Shown: piece after piece, positions 36,002 to 46,100 of the stretch | Numbering within the stretch: the stretch's first letter is position 1 | Layout: the number at the start of each line of letters is the position of its first letter | NCBI GenBank assembly: GCA_019677205.1 | Contig: JAAMXY010000156.1 | Location: 39,265-103,264, forward strand | Direction: 5' to 3' | From: Pinguiococcus pyrenoidosus | Lineage: Eukaryota > Sar > Pinguiophyceae > Pinguiochrysidales > Pinguiochrysidaceae | DNA length: 64,000 nt | Position numbers and translations under genes: made by a program | Notes under the pieces: model-generated | What the model was told of the DNA's origin: nothing | The model's input: only the letters and a program-made list of their open reading frames with translations | The model's database searches: none

Positions 36002-37567
36002 CGCTAGACAGGCCTAGGGCTTCCGCTGCGGACTCCGCAGCAGAAAGCGCTGTCAGGAGGACGCCCGAAAGCCAATCCGGGAGCGGAATGCACGCAACGC
36101 CGCGATCGGGCGCAGCGTAGCGTCTTGTGCAGCTGTGCGCAGCCTCTGTCCTTTACAAGGCCATGTGCCGAGTCCTGCCTTCACTCTATGCGACGGCTCA
36201 GCAACCGTGGGAGGAAGGGCTCAAGGAGAGCGGCTGAGGGCGCAGCGCTGCAGCGCTTTTGGGCACTTTGAAGGCGCAAAAAGGAGAGATGACTTCGTCC
36301 CATTCATTCGGTCAAAAGAGCGGCGCAGAAGCTTCTTTCCCAACGGACAGCGGATGCAACGCGGATGCCTTTTACATAGCTTGATAGATGTCCTTGATTA
36401 GGAGCCTTTATATTCCAATATTACTGGTGAACAATTTTTATAGCTCTAGAAGGATGAAAATGAGTCATTTCGAATCTTGATGTCGCAAGGCGCGCCAAGG
36501 CGTGGACCAATCCCGAGCGGGGTGCAGTGTTCAAGCTCGTGACATTTTCAAAAAGCAAAATTCCAGTAAAATACGTTTCAAAGAATCTCAAGACTAATCC
36601 CCCACTTCAAGCTTGCCTTTTGCGGATCCCACGAAGTATGCAGCATCTTCGCAGTATCCAATCAGCGAGGGGAGTTCCTAAAAAGCAGAAAATCATTATC
36701 GAACGATCCGCGAATCAGCGTCTCTCAACGAACAACTTGCATGATGTGGGAGACACCATTGGCCGCGTCCAATGCACTGGCAAAATACCCCTAAAATGTA
36801 CCCACCAATCTCCGCGCACATCAGCGCTTCCAGTCCGCCGCTGCGCATTTTCTCCGTCTTCATTGGCGCACATCGGCAACGCAATGAGAGGCGCTGCCAA
36901 CGCCGCTGGCAGCACTGCGACCTTGGCTGAATGATCCACGGATGGTGCCGCCAACGCCGCGGATAACGCCGTCTGCTTGCTCGAGTCTTTCTTCTTTCAT
37001 GCATCATGGCTGCGGCAGCATGCGGCAGGACGCGGCTGGGAGGATGTTTCGTCAGATCCACGTGTACTATTCTGGAGCGACGGCGGCTTCGCACATACAG
37101 TCCAGCCACGTGCTCCTCCTTCTTCTTTCCAGCCATAATCCTTGCTTGCTGCCTTGCTGCCTTGCTTGCTTGCTTGCTTGCTTTCTGCCTCGTGGAAAAG
37201 GGATGCCTGCCTCCTTCTTCGCTGTGCATCTGGCACTACCAAGCCAGCAAGGCTGTGGTACGCCGCCCATGGGTACCGCCGAGGGAAACCCAGCACCCTT
37301 GGCAGAGAGTAGAAATGACGGCAAGAACGGCCAAACTGCAGAAATGCAAAAATGCGAGACGCGAGACAATGAAAGAATGAAAAGAAGAGCAGGGGGAAGC
37401 CGGAAGCATGAAAAGAAGAGCAGAGGGAAGCCGGAAGCATGAAAAGAAGAGGCTTCCGGCACAGCTGGCAAATCTGTCCCGGTCCCTCGGCGTCTGCCCG
37501 CGCGGCTGCTCCTCCAAGCCTTGTCTCTCGGTGGTGCGCTTCAGGAGCACAGCCAAGACCACCGACG
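36002..37567. other. Intergenic with short tandem repeats
   Basis: 1.57 kb between gene A (minus) and the frataxin-like gene (plus). It holds a TTGC-rich run (CTTGCTTGCTTGC at about 37142-37190) and about 2.5 copies of a 31-bp direct repeat (ATGAAAAGAAGAGCAG...) at 37377-37455. Several frames of 100-210 codons overlap here on both strands but none shows a protein family. Confidence 0.5.
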
Positions 37568-38233
37568 ATGGCGGCACTGCGCAGCCTGACTCGACGTGCC
37601 TTTGCACGCGGAGCTCCGGCACTGTCGATGGCCACGAGGCCCAGATGGCCTCCGTCTCTGTCCGCTCTCTCTGCCGCCTTCCAGCCCAGCTTCCGCGCTC
37701 TGTCGGTCTCTCGGCGACAGAGTCGCCAGCAAGGCCGAGTAACGTCCGAGTACGAGAACAGAAGGTGCGCTTCGAGGGTAGTTTGCCTTCGTCTAAGTGC
37801 TGCTTTTCGGTCGTCCTTAGCTTCAGGAAGGACGCCGAGGGCCTGTTGGACACGGTGGAGAAAGGGCTGGAGGACATCATGGACAAAAACAAGGAGTTTA
37901 TGCTCGTGCGCAGCCCCGGCCGCCTGGACATCACCACGGATGCGGCGACCGAGGCGGGCTACAGCTTGGTCGTGGACGAGGGCAACGAGGTGCTGAACTT
38001 CATGAGCCCCGTCTCCGGTGGCTTCCAGTACAAGCTCAACGCGGTAGGTCGACGAACGAGCAAGGACGATGGCCTCTTCGCCTACTCGTAAGCGAGGTCG
38101 GGCTCATGGGGATCCTTTGCTTGCTCGCTGTCGTCAGGATGGAAAGTGGCTTTGCACGCTGGATCAGCACGACTTTATTGGGCTGCTCACGCGCGACATG
38201 CTGCGCCACGCAGCCGGCGTTGCCAAGTTTTAA
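37568..38233 (+). CDS. Frataxin-like mitochondrial protein
   Basis: Exons 37568-37764, 37827-38043 and 38138-38233 give 169 residues. The N-terminal ~60 residues are Arg/Ser/Ala-rich with no acids (MAALRSLTRRAFARGAPAL), a mitochondrial presequence. The folded part reads like frataxin/CyaY: an acidic first helix DAEGLLDTVEKGLEDIMD, a first strand GRLDIT, then the GYSLVVDEGNEVLNFMSP VSGGFQY block in place of the signature G-Y-V-I-N-K-Q..IW.SSP.SGP..F, followed by a DGKWL..D strand and a helix HDFIGLLTRDML. Frataxin assists Fe-S cluster assembly by stimulating the cysteine desulfurase. The signature is diverged (no NKQ, no IWxSS), so the call is moderate. The stop codon lies inside an 18-bp repeat. 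Confidence 0.62.
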
Positions 38234-38296
38234 GGCGTTGCCAAGTTTTGAGACGTTGCCAAGTTTTGAGACGTTGCCAAGTTTTGAGGCGTTGCC
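38216..38296. repeat. 18-bp minisatellite spanning the frataxin-like stop codon
   Basis: Four copies of GTTGCCAAGTTTTGAGAC-like units plus a partial copy. The first unit encodes the last residues (VAKF) and the TAA stop; later units have TGA in the same place. Confidence 0.95.
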
Positions 38297-38551
38297 AGAG
38301 GGGACTGGACATCTTGGGGCAGCCTCTCGAGACCAGTAGACGGAAGAAAGGCTCCGTTGGATCCTACCTGACCTCTCCCTGAGCTCCCTCGTGTTCCCAA
38401 GATATTGGCGCAACCACGCAGGCAATCCAGCACTATACAACAACGACCTCGCCGGCACACAACGACACACACAACGACACACACAACGACCCATAGTCAC
38501 GGGGGGACAGAAAACAAACGAGGCTCCGCCGCGGCGCGCGGGAAAGGGAGC

Positions 38552-40288
38552 TTAGAAGAGGGGGATCGTCTGCAGCACCTCGCAGAACTCCTCGAAGGTA
38601 AGCTCCACGTCCTCTCGGCCGTCCGCGTCTTTCTCTGAGCGCGGACTCGAGATGTCCCGGAGCTGCTGCGCGTGGCGCATGGCGAAGTTCACGTGACTGT
38701 CCAGCTGCTCGCTCGGAAAGTTCACGCCCAGGTGCCTCGTCATGTTCGTCAGCATGCTCTTGAACTCGGAGCGGCCGATCCGGTTGTTGCAGTCGCGATC
38801 GTAGAGGTGGAAGAGGAACTTCATCTTCGTCGACGACGTGCAGTTGGCGTCCAGGAAGCGGATCCCGGAGATGAGCTCGCTCACGTCGATGACGCCATTG
38901 CCGTCGGCGTCGAAGGCCTCGAAGAGGATGCTCATCTCGTTCTCGTCCTCGGCCCATCTCGGCACGCAGGCGTTGAGCATCGCCTTGAACTGCTCGAAGT
39001 TGAGATGCCTCAAGTCCGGCGTGTCCCCCGGCTCCGTGGCCACGTCTATGAACGTCTTGTAGATGAACTCGAACTCTTCGTCCAGCAGGCCTTGGCCCAT
39101 CGCGTCCCGCTTCACGACGTCCTCGTTGACGGACTCGGCGACGGCGTGGTACTTCTCGAACTCGATGGCGCGCAGTTCGCGCAGCTCCGCCTGGACGTCC
39201 TCGCTGAGGATGTACTCGCGCTCGTTCTCGGCAATCTGCAGGAAGGCGCGCATGGTGCCCGGCGCGGACCAGCGCGCGGCCATGAGCTGGTGGCCGCGGT
39301 GCTCGGTGAGGATGTGCATCGCGTCCTCGAGGTCCCCGCCGAACTGCGCCGCCTCCACCAGCTCCTGCTCGAGGGTCTTCACGAAGGCCAGGCAGCATGC
39401 CAGCAGCGCCGTTCGTCCCTCCAGCAGGACGCAGTCGAGCACCGCAAGGCCGGCCGCGGTCGGCAGGACGCCGAGCAGGAGCGACAGGAGCCACTGCGGC
39501 GAGGCGGTCTGCAGCGGCAGCCCCATCTCGTCGAGCGCGCGGAAGCCTTCGGGCGCCCGCTCGAGGGCCAGCTTGTCGAGCAGCACCATGTCCACGTGCA
39601 TGCCGATCATGCTGGGCACCCAGTAGGACGGGAAGTGCGACTCGGCGAGCGTGGCCAGGACCCAGAAGGCCGCCTCCTCGTCTCCCTCGAACACCTCCAG
39701 GATGTTCCAGGCCACAAAATTCATGCTCTGGCAGTAGCCGATGGCGCGGTTGTGCAGGCAGTAGGCCTCCAGCACGCGGCGCAGCTGCTCGCAGCGCTCC
39801 TTGTACAGCGCGTTGTCCATCTGGTCGACCACGAGGTTCTCGGCGGTGCGGTAGATGTCCTTGTCAACCTGCTGGATGAGCTTGACATCCTTCTCGTTGA
39901 TCAGGCCCACCAGATGCCCCACGGCCAGCTCGTCCAGCGCCTCGGCGGAGTTGGCGTTGCTCTTGTGCGCGTCGATCTTGTCCAGCAGCTCTGCGTAGTG
40001 CGAGCGCCCGCTGGGACTGGGCTGGATGCATGTGTAGTGCGCCTTCAGACGGTCCGCGCCGCTGATCTCCAGGTAGTGACGCTTCCGCTCCTCGTTGGAC
40101 AGCAGCTCTCGGTAGATGCGCGCCTTCCAGAACTCGACGCGCTTCTTCGTGGCCTCCGGACTCAGCACCTTGGACATCCGCCGCAACGGCCTCTTCGTCT
40201 TCGGGCCGCCGCTCGCCCCAGAGCTACTGCCCGCTCCGAACGCGATCCCCGCGCGGCCTCCCTCGCTCTTGTCAGGTACATTTCCCAT
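38552..40288 (-). CDS. TBC-domain RabGAP with C-terminal EF-hands
   Basis: One uninterrupted exon, 578 residues from the chosen Met (MGNVPDKSEGG). The frame extends to 40513, but upstream residues look like non-coding sequence, and MGN could be N-myristoylated. The TBC domain (about 75-340) shows IQQVDKDIYRTA with the catalytic-type Arg, and AIGYCQSMNFVAWNILEV (the YxQ glutamine finger: Arg and Gln together stimulate Rab GTP hydrolysis). The C-terminal third has EF-hand loops DADGNGVIDVSE and DRDCNNRIGRSE plus a further helix-loop segment. Architecture resembles TBC1D8/9-type proteins (TBC then EF-hand) without GRAM domains. Likely a calcium-responsive regulator of a Rab in membrane traffic. 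Confidence 0.9.
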   Translation of the reverse strand: MGNVPDKSEGGRAGIAFGAGSSSGASGGPKTKRPLRRMSKVLSPEATKKRVEFWKARIYRELLSNEERKRHYLEISGADRLKAHYTCIQPSPSGRSHYAELLDKIDAHKSNANSAEALDELAVGHLVGLINEKDVKLIQQVDKDIYRTAENLVVDQMDNALYKERCEQLRRVLEAYCLHNRAIGYCQSMNFVAWNILEVFEGDEEAAFWVLATLAESHFPSYWVPSMIGMHVDMVLLDKLALERAPEGFRALDEMGLPLQTASPQWLLSLLLGVLPTAAGLAVLDCVLLEGRTALLACCLAFVKTLEQELVEAAQFGGDLEDAMHILTEHRGHQLMAARWSAPGTMRAFLQIAENEREYILSEDVQAELRELRAIEFEKYHAVAESVNEDVVKRDAMGQGLLDEEFEFIYKTFIDVATEPGDTPDLRHLNFEQFKAMLNACVPRWAEDENEMSILFEAFDADGNGVIDVSELISGIRFLDANCTSSTKMKFLFHLYDRDCNNRIGRSEFKSMLTNMTRHLGVNFPSEQLDSHVNFAMRHAQQLRDISSPRSEKDADGREDVELTFEEFCEVLQTIPLF

Positions 40289-41840
40289 GGCCTTCGGTGC
40301 TGAGGCACTGGTGGGCGCCGGCCGGTGCCACCAGGCGACGCCACTCCTCTGTGTGCGTCGGTGGGTCTGTGGGTCTGTGGCTTCGCGCGGCTCCCTCGCG
40401 GTCGGAGCGGGTCCGAAGGGACGCCGGATGCGGGGTACTCGACTGGAGGAAGGGTGCAACTGAAGTGCCGCCAACTGCGCCAACAAGGCTGAGGCACGGC
40501 TGGATAAGGCCATGCCGAAAAGTTTCTACAAGCTGTCCAATCGAGGACGTTGGCAAGGCAATGGCTTCCAATGCAGCCCGGATGTTGGCGACGGTTACGC
40601 AATTGGAAGTTTTAGACTTTCAGGCATTGGCCAGGCGCATCTGCCTTGACACTACTGTGCAGAAACCACAGGAATGAAGAAGAACGATTCGCGCGCGACG
40701 ACTTTGAAGCCAATCTTAAATCTTAGTACCGTTGTTTTTAGCTGTTTTTAGCTGTTTTGCTGTTTTTTGCTGTTTTTTGCTGGTTTTCGAATTCGAAACT
40801 CAAAGCTCTTGATGTTTTTGCTGTTTCTGCTGTTTTTTCGCAGGTTCGCTGCTTCATGGCTTTGCGCGTCTGGTTGGTTAATTAAGCGCCATGTCACAAG
40901 GCGCTCATATTGCCATCGAATTCGAAGGAAGCGGAGGCTGGCTAGGCGCGACAGGACAGAGCGAGATGCGCGACACCGGCTCGACGAGCTGCGTGCTTCT
41001 CTGCCTGTCTGCGCGCCTCTCGTTACCCTTGAAGCTACCGTGCTACCAGGCTCACCGGGCTTTGGCAAAGAATGCCGGCTGCTCCCTGGAACTTCAGCTC
41101 TCCTCTACGTTCGTCTCCCCGCGCAAGCGCAGCAGCATCGCACCGACGCATTGGGGGCGTCGCGAGGAGATTCGTTGCGCCGCAGGCTGTCCCACGCATC
41201 CCCTCTGTCACCAATGGACGGCCGGCGATCGGGGACTGAGGTCACTGCACTGAATTCCGATGGACATTGTGGGTCACCCGCGCCAATCCGTGCCTCGAAG
41301 ATCGGTTGAGATGCTGGGGCAATTCCGCAGCGGCCCTCAACGGATCTCCAACTTTTGGATATCGCGTCGTCATTGGTCCACATGACTACGGCATGAGCGC
41401 GACTTTGACCGTTGTTGCCCTGAGGCTTAGTGAGGGCGCATGTCAATCTAGGCGGCGCTGTTTGTCCGTTGAACATTCGAGCGAATCATGGCTTTCTGAA
41501 ATTCTTGAAGCTGAACCTCGTCCAACCACAGGCCGCAAAGGACCATTTGGAATTCCGTCCGCGGTGTTCGAACTCCCATTTGCCGCGCGATCTCCTCGGT
41601 TGTAACCAAAGTGAGCCACCCTATACCACTTGCACGTGCGGGCCTATAGCACTGACAAATTCGGCGCCCTTCGCTCATGATGGGTTTCTCCCAAACGATG
41701 ATGAATCAGCTGCGCAAAAGCACAGAAATGATATACAAAACCACGCTCCCCAAAAAGGCGCCGCCAACGCCGAGAGAAAGTCGTAAGAGCCTTTCGTCGC
41801 GTGAGCGCCGCATGCAGATCGAGACGCGTGACGTTTGAAG
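40289..41840. promoter_or_regulatory. Divergent intergenic region (TBC / polycystin-like B)
   Basis: 1.55 kb between divergent starts. A GCTGTTTTTT repeat occupies 40737-40785 and recurs at about 40818-40840. Frames of up to 123 codons show no family match. No RNA gene recognised. Confidence 0.45.
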
Positions 41841-42581
41841 ATGAAGGGGCTCCAGTTGCTGTGGAGCCTCTGCGTACTGTCCGTTTGGGTGGGTTGTGCG
41901 CGGGCGGAAGGATCTCCAAGTGGGGGCAACGAGGACTGCGAGGCCGTCGCACGTCCCTTTGAATGGGGAGACGTGGCGGATCTGGAGGAAGAGACAGTCT
42001 TAGCGTTTCAGATTGACGAGGACAGCGACTACGATTTCACCTCCGCCCCTTTCTCCGACTCCGGCGCCGTGCTGCACTGGCTGGTGTCCAAGGACTTCAG
42101 GGTACAGACGACGAATGCCCTGGAATGCGTGGAAATCTACGAGGAGAGCAGGGACGCGCTGTACACGGGAGAGCACGACGCGTGTCTGTGGGAGACGTAC
42201 TTTGGAAACGGCTACGCGCAGCTGCCCTGCTGCTTGACAGCCTCCAACGCACCCCTTGAGATGCCCAGTCCCCCCCCGGGTGGGTCCGCCGCGCCCATCG
42301 CCATGCCCTCTCCGGCTCCCCACGGCGGACTGGAGGTGGGTGACGAGCCGGGAGCGTCGTCCTACGCTCCAAGCGCCGCCCCAACTGAAGAAGATGACGA
42401 CGACGACGATGATGATGAAGATGTGGGTGACGAGCCAGGAGCGTCGTCCTACGCTCCAAGCGCCGCCCCAACTGAAGAAGATGACGACGACGACGATGAT
42501 GATGAAGATGTGGGTGACGAGCCAGGAGCGTCGTCTTACGCTCCAAGCGCCGCCCCAACTGAAGAAGATGACGGCGACGAC

Positions 42582-42616
<35 letters not shown>

Positions 42617-43080
42617 CGACGATGAAGATGAAGATGCAGCTGAGTACGAATATGAATATGAGTATGCAGCTCGCAGAAGGCTTGGCGAGGACGACGAGGA
42701 CGACCACGAAGTCTGCCCCTTGCGTGGGGCTGTGGACATGGGCGTCCAGTACCACGATGGCGTCTGCTGCTCCAGTTGCGCACCGCCCGGCCTGGTGGCG
42801 TACGCCAAGACGATCGTGAAGATGGAGTCGGAAGACTATGAATTCGTTGAGATGGCTTGGACCAGCGCCGACGCGGGCATTCTCTTCGTCAATGGCGAAA
42901 AGGTGGACGAACTTCCAGGTTGCACCGCGACGGAGCCATCAAAGCGTACGCTGACGGTGCTTCTGCATCCTGGATACAACGCCATCGTCATCAAGGCAAA
43001 GACGATTGGGGGCGGATCCCTAGGTACGCCGCTCGGTGACGCGCGCGCGCGCTCCTTGCGCTTCTACTTTCTGATGCCTG

Positions 43081-43111
<31 letters not shown>

Positions 43112-46100
43112 TCGGCCTTCAGGGGTCCAGCTGGAGTTTCCGCCGGAGCAGATCGACAACCTCTCCCTCGACGTCGTTCTGGATGAGGCAGATGCTGCGA
43201 CGAGGTGCCTCCTGTCCGACGTGCCCATCTGGGGCGATCTGCAAGAGCTGGACGAGGAGCGTGCCGGCGAGCTGGGCGTCCTGACCGGCTCGGAGGACTA
43301 CGTCTACGAGGGCGACGGTGTGGGCTTCACGGAGGAGGGCTACATCGTGCAGTGGCTCGTGTCGGACTTCTACACCACGGACACCAGCCAGCAGGGCTCG
43401 TCTTGCGGAGTTAGCCCGGAGACCCGGGACCTGCTGTACACCGGAGAATACATCGAGTGCCTCTGGACCGAGTACTTCGGCAACGGATACTCGGAGATAC
43501 CGTGCTGCGACGATGGCTGCCCGGACTACCGCGACTCCGTCCTTCTGGCGATCCAGGACAACGACGGCGTCTGCTGTGCGGACTGTGCCGCTAGCAACCG
43601 CGTCGCATACGCGCGGACGGTCGTCTACTCGGAAACAGACGCAGTGGTCGACCTCTACTGGGTCACGGACGATGGTGGGATGCTGTGGGTGAACGGCGAT
43701 CTCCTGCGGACGCTCGCGTCCTGCCAAGCACCAACGTCCAGCAGTCTCCGTTCCCAATCCGTCACGCTGCGCCCGGGGCACAACGCCATTGTGGTCAAAG
43801 TCCGGAATAAGTCTGGCGGAGGAGGTATGTCCTTTTTCACTTTTCTACTCCTTAATGAGAAGTAAGACAAAAAGGAAACTGCCGACGCGATGCTGATAAG
43901 TGAAACCTCGTTGGAACCGATCTTGTAGACGACTTCGGACTGCTGATGAAGATCGATCCGCAAGACGTGGCAGCAAATGGCCTGCTCATCGATCTCGTGC
44001 CGTCGTCTCCATCGCCCGAGCCGACGGTTGACAGTCAGGTGAGAATGCTTGCAGAGCTGCGCAAGGTCTCCTTCTGTCCGCGCGGCTCGGCTCTGCGCCC
44101 TGGGCAAACTTCCTTGTTCTTTGCTGACGCTGCTGAGCCGTCTTCACGCAGGTGCCTTCGCGGTCCCCAGTCGAGCTTCCGACGGAGGAGCCTACGGTCG
44201 TCGTGTCTCCGATGCCAACGCCGGAAGTGTCGGCATCCCCGACCTTTGAGAAGACCACGTCGGAGGATCCGGTCATCGCGGTGATCTCCAATCTTCCCCA
44301 GATCGTAGACGGCTGCGACTCCATCACGGTGGACGGGTCGCTCAGCAAGGGCGCCGGGCTCGACTTCGCGTGGTCGCTGGATCGGGATGACGAGGTCGTG
44401 CTGCAGCAGGCCTCGGCGGGACCGTTGTTCACGATCAGCTCGGCGGTGCTGAGCTTCCTCGAGGGTGATACGCTCTCTGTGAACCTTCTGGTGTCGAGCA
44501 GCGACGGCGCCCACGACACTGCAGAGAGCACCTTCACCGTGAGCGCCCAGAGCGTTCCTCTCGTGACCATCGATGGCGGGAGCTTCCGGGCGATCGCCTT
44601 GGATCGGCCCACCGTCCTCTTGAAAGGTCAGGCCTCTGTCCCCGAAGCTTGCAACGCGTCTACGAGCATTGCGCGGGACGATGGCTCCTTCGCGTTTTCC
44701 TACGACTGGGTGCTGCTTCGGGCGATCCGGGACGATGGCACGCTCGCCCCATCCGCGGAGTCCGCGGGGCTGCTCGAGAGAGATGGCATCGTGGAGAGCG
44801 GAGCCTCGCTGGAGATCCCGAGCGAGCACCTCAACCCGGGCTGGGCCTACGACTTCCTGCTGAGGGCCATCTACCAGACTGGCGCGGGCGAGGAGCAGGC
44901 CTCGACGGAGGGCCGCTCGTCGACCCGCATTTCCATCGTTCGGCGAGACTTGGAGGTTCGGATTGCCGGCGGAGGATATCAGGAGATTGCTGCCGGGGTG
45001 GAGACCTCCTTGCAGTGCATCGCCAGCGATCCAGATTTCCCGCTCGATCAAGTCACGTTCACGTGGTCGTGTGGCGTTCCGGGCCTGGAGGGGTTTTCCC
45101 TCACGCCGGACGGCAGGAGCCTTGGGGTGCTCCCCGACGCAAGCAGCGCCGGAAGCTCGCTAGAGTGCAACTGCACGGTGACTGCGGCGCCCAAGGCGGT
45201 GCCGCTGCCTCCGCCTGGCACGGCCTCGGTCGAGCTCACCGTCTTGGCCCCTGCGGCGGTTCCTCCCCCGCAGGTGTCCTTGCTAGCTCGCGTCAACGGC
45301 GAATCTCCAAAGTTCCAGGAGCGAAGGGCAGTTGCAAACGTCGATGACTTCGTGGCAATCATTGCTCTGGTGGACTACCAGGGAGCGCGGCTGGACTCGC
45401 CCGGCGACAGCGTCGCGGTCGAATGGGAAACGAGAGAGGATGGAGCCGTGATTGAGTCCATCTCTGCGGATGGATTCGAGCTGGTGGTTGATCCCGGGAC
45501 GCTTCGCCTGGGTGCGGTGTACGACTTTCGCTTGCGCGTGATCCCTTCCGGCGTCAACTCGACGGCCACGAACGCGCGCGTGTCCGTCAGGATAAACGAG
45601 GGCCCCGTATCCGGGAGGGTCGCCTTTGCGCTCGAAAGCCTTCTGGAGGACACGGGCACGCCAGCCATCGTACCGCTCACGACCGAGGTAAGCTTCTGCC
45701 TGTCGGGAAGGCGGAGGGAAGCGTGTCTGACGCATGAGGCCCAACACATCACGCCGCTGTAGGTGCGAGTGTCGCTTGTTGATGCCGAGGACCCCGACGG
45801 AATCGAGGCCTACCAATTCTTCATCCTGGGATGCGATCCCGCGGCGAACGCGACCACGCCTGGCCTGGCCGTCGTTCCAAGCGGATCGGTGGCCGGGTCC
45901 GTCTTCCGCCTCAGTCAGTTCACGAGGACGAACACGCTCACCACCTTCTTGCCGGAGGCGGCGGTGATCTGTCCGGAGCACGTCGAGCAAACGGAGGGCG
46001 CCGAGAACGACGTGCTTCTCATTGGGGTCCAGGCAAGAGATACCCTTGGCGCAACGAGCACCTTCACCACGGGGATTCCCGTCGTTCGGGAAAGCGCCGC

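Noticed and set aside
36527..37442. Several overlapping 100-200-codon frames between gene A and the frataxin-like gene
   Set aside because: Mutually overlapping, low-complexity (SKQASKQ, Leu/Cys runs from TTGC repeats) and without family match.
38672..40303. 543-codon plus-strand frame opposite the TBC/EF-hand gene
   Set aside because: Antisense shadow of a high-GC coding exon; composition is Val/Leu/His/Gln-rich with no domain, whereas the minus strand encodes clear TBC and EF-hand motifs.
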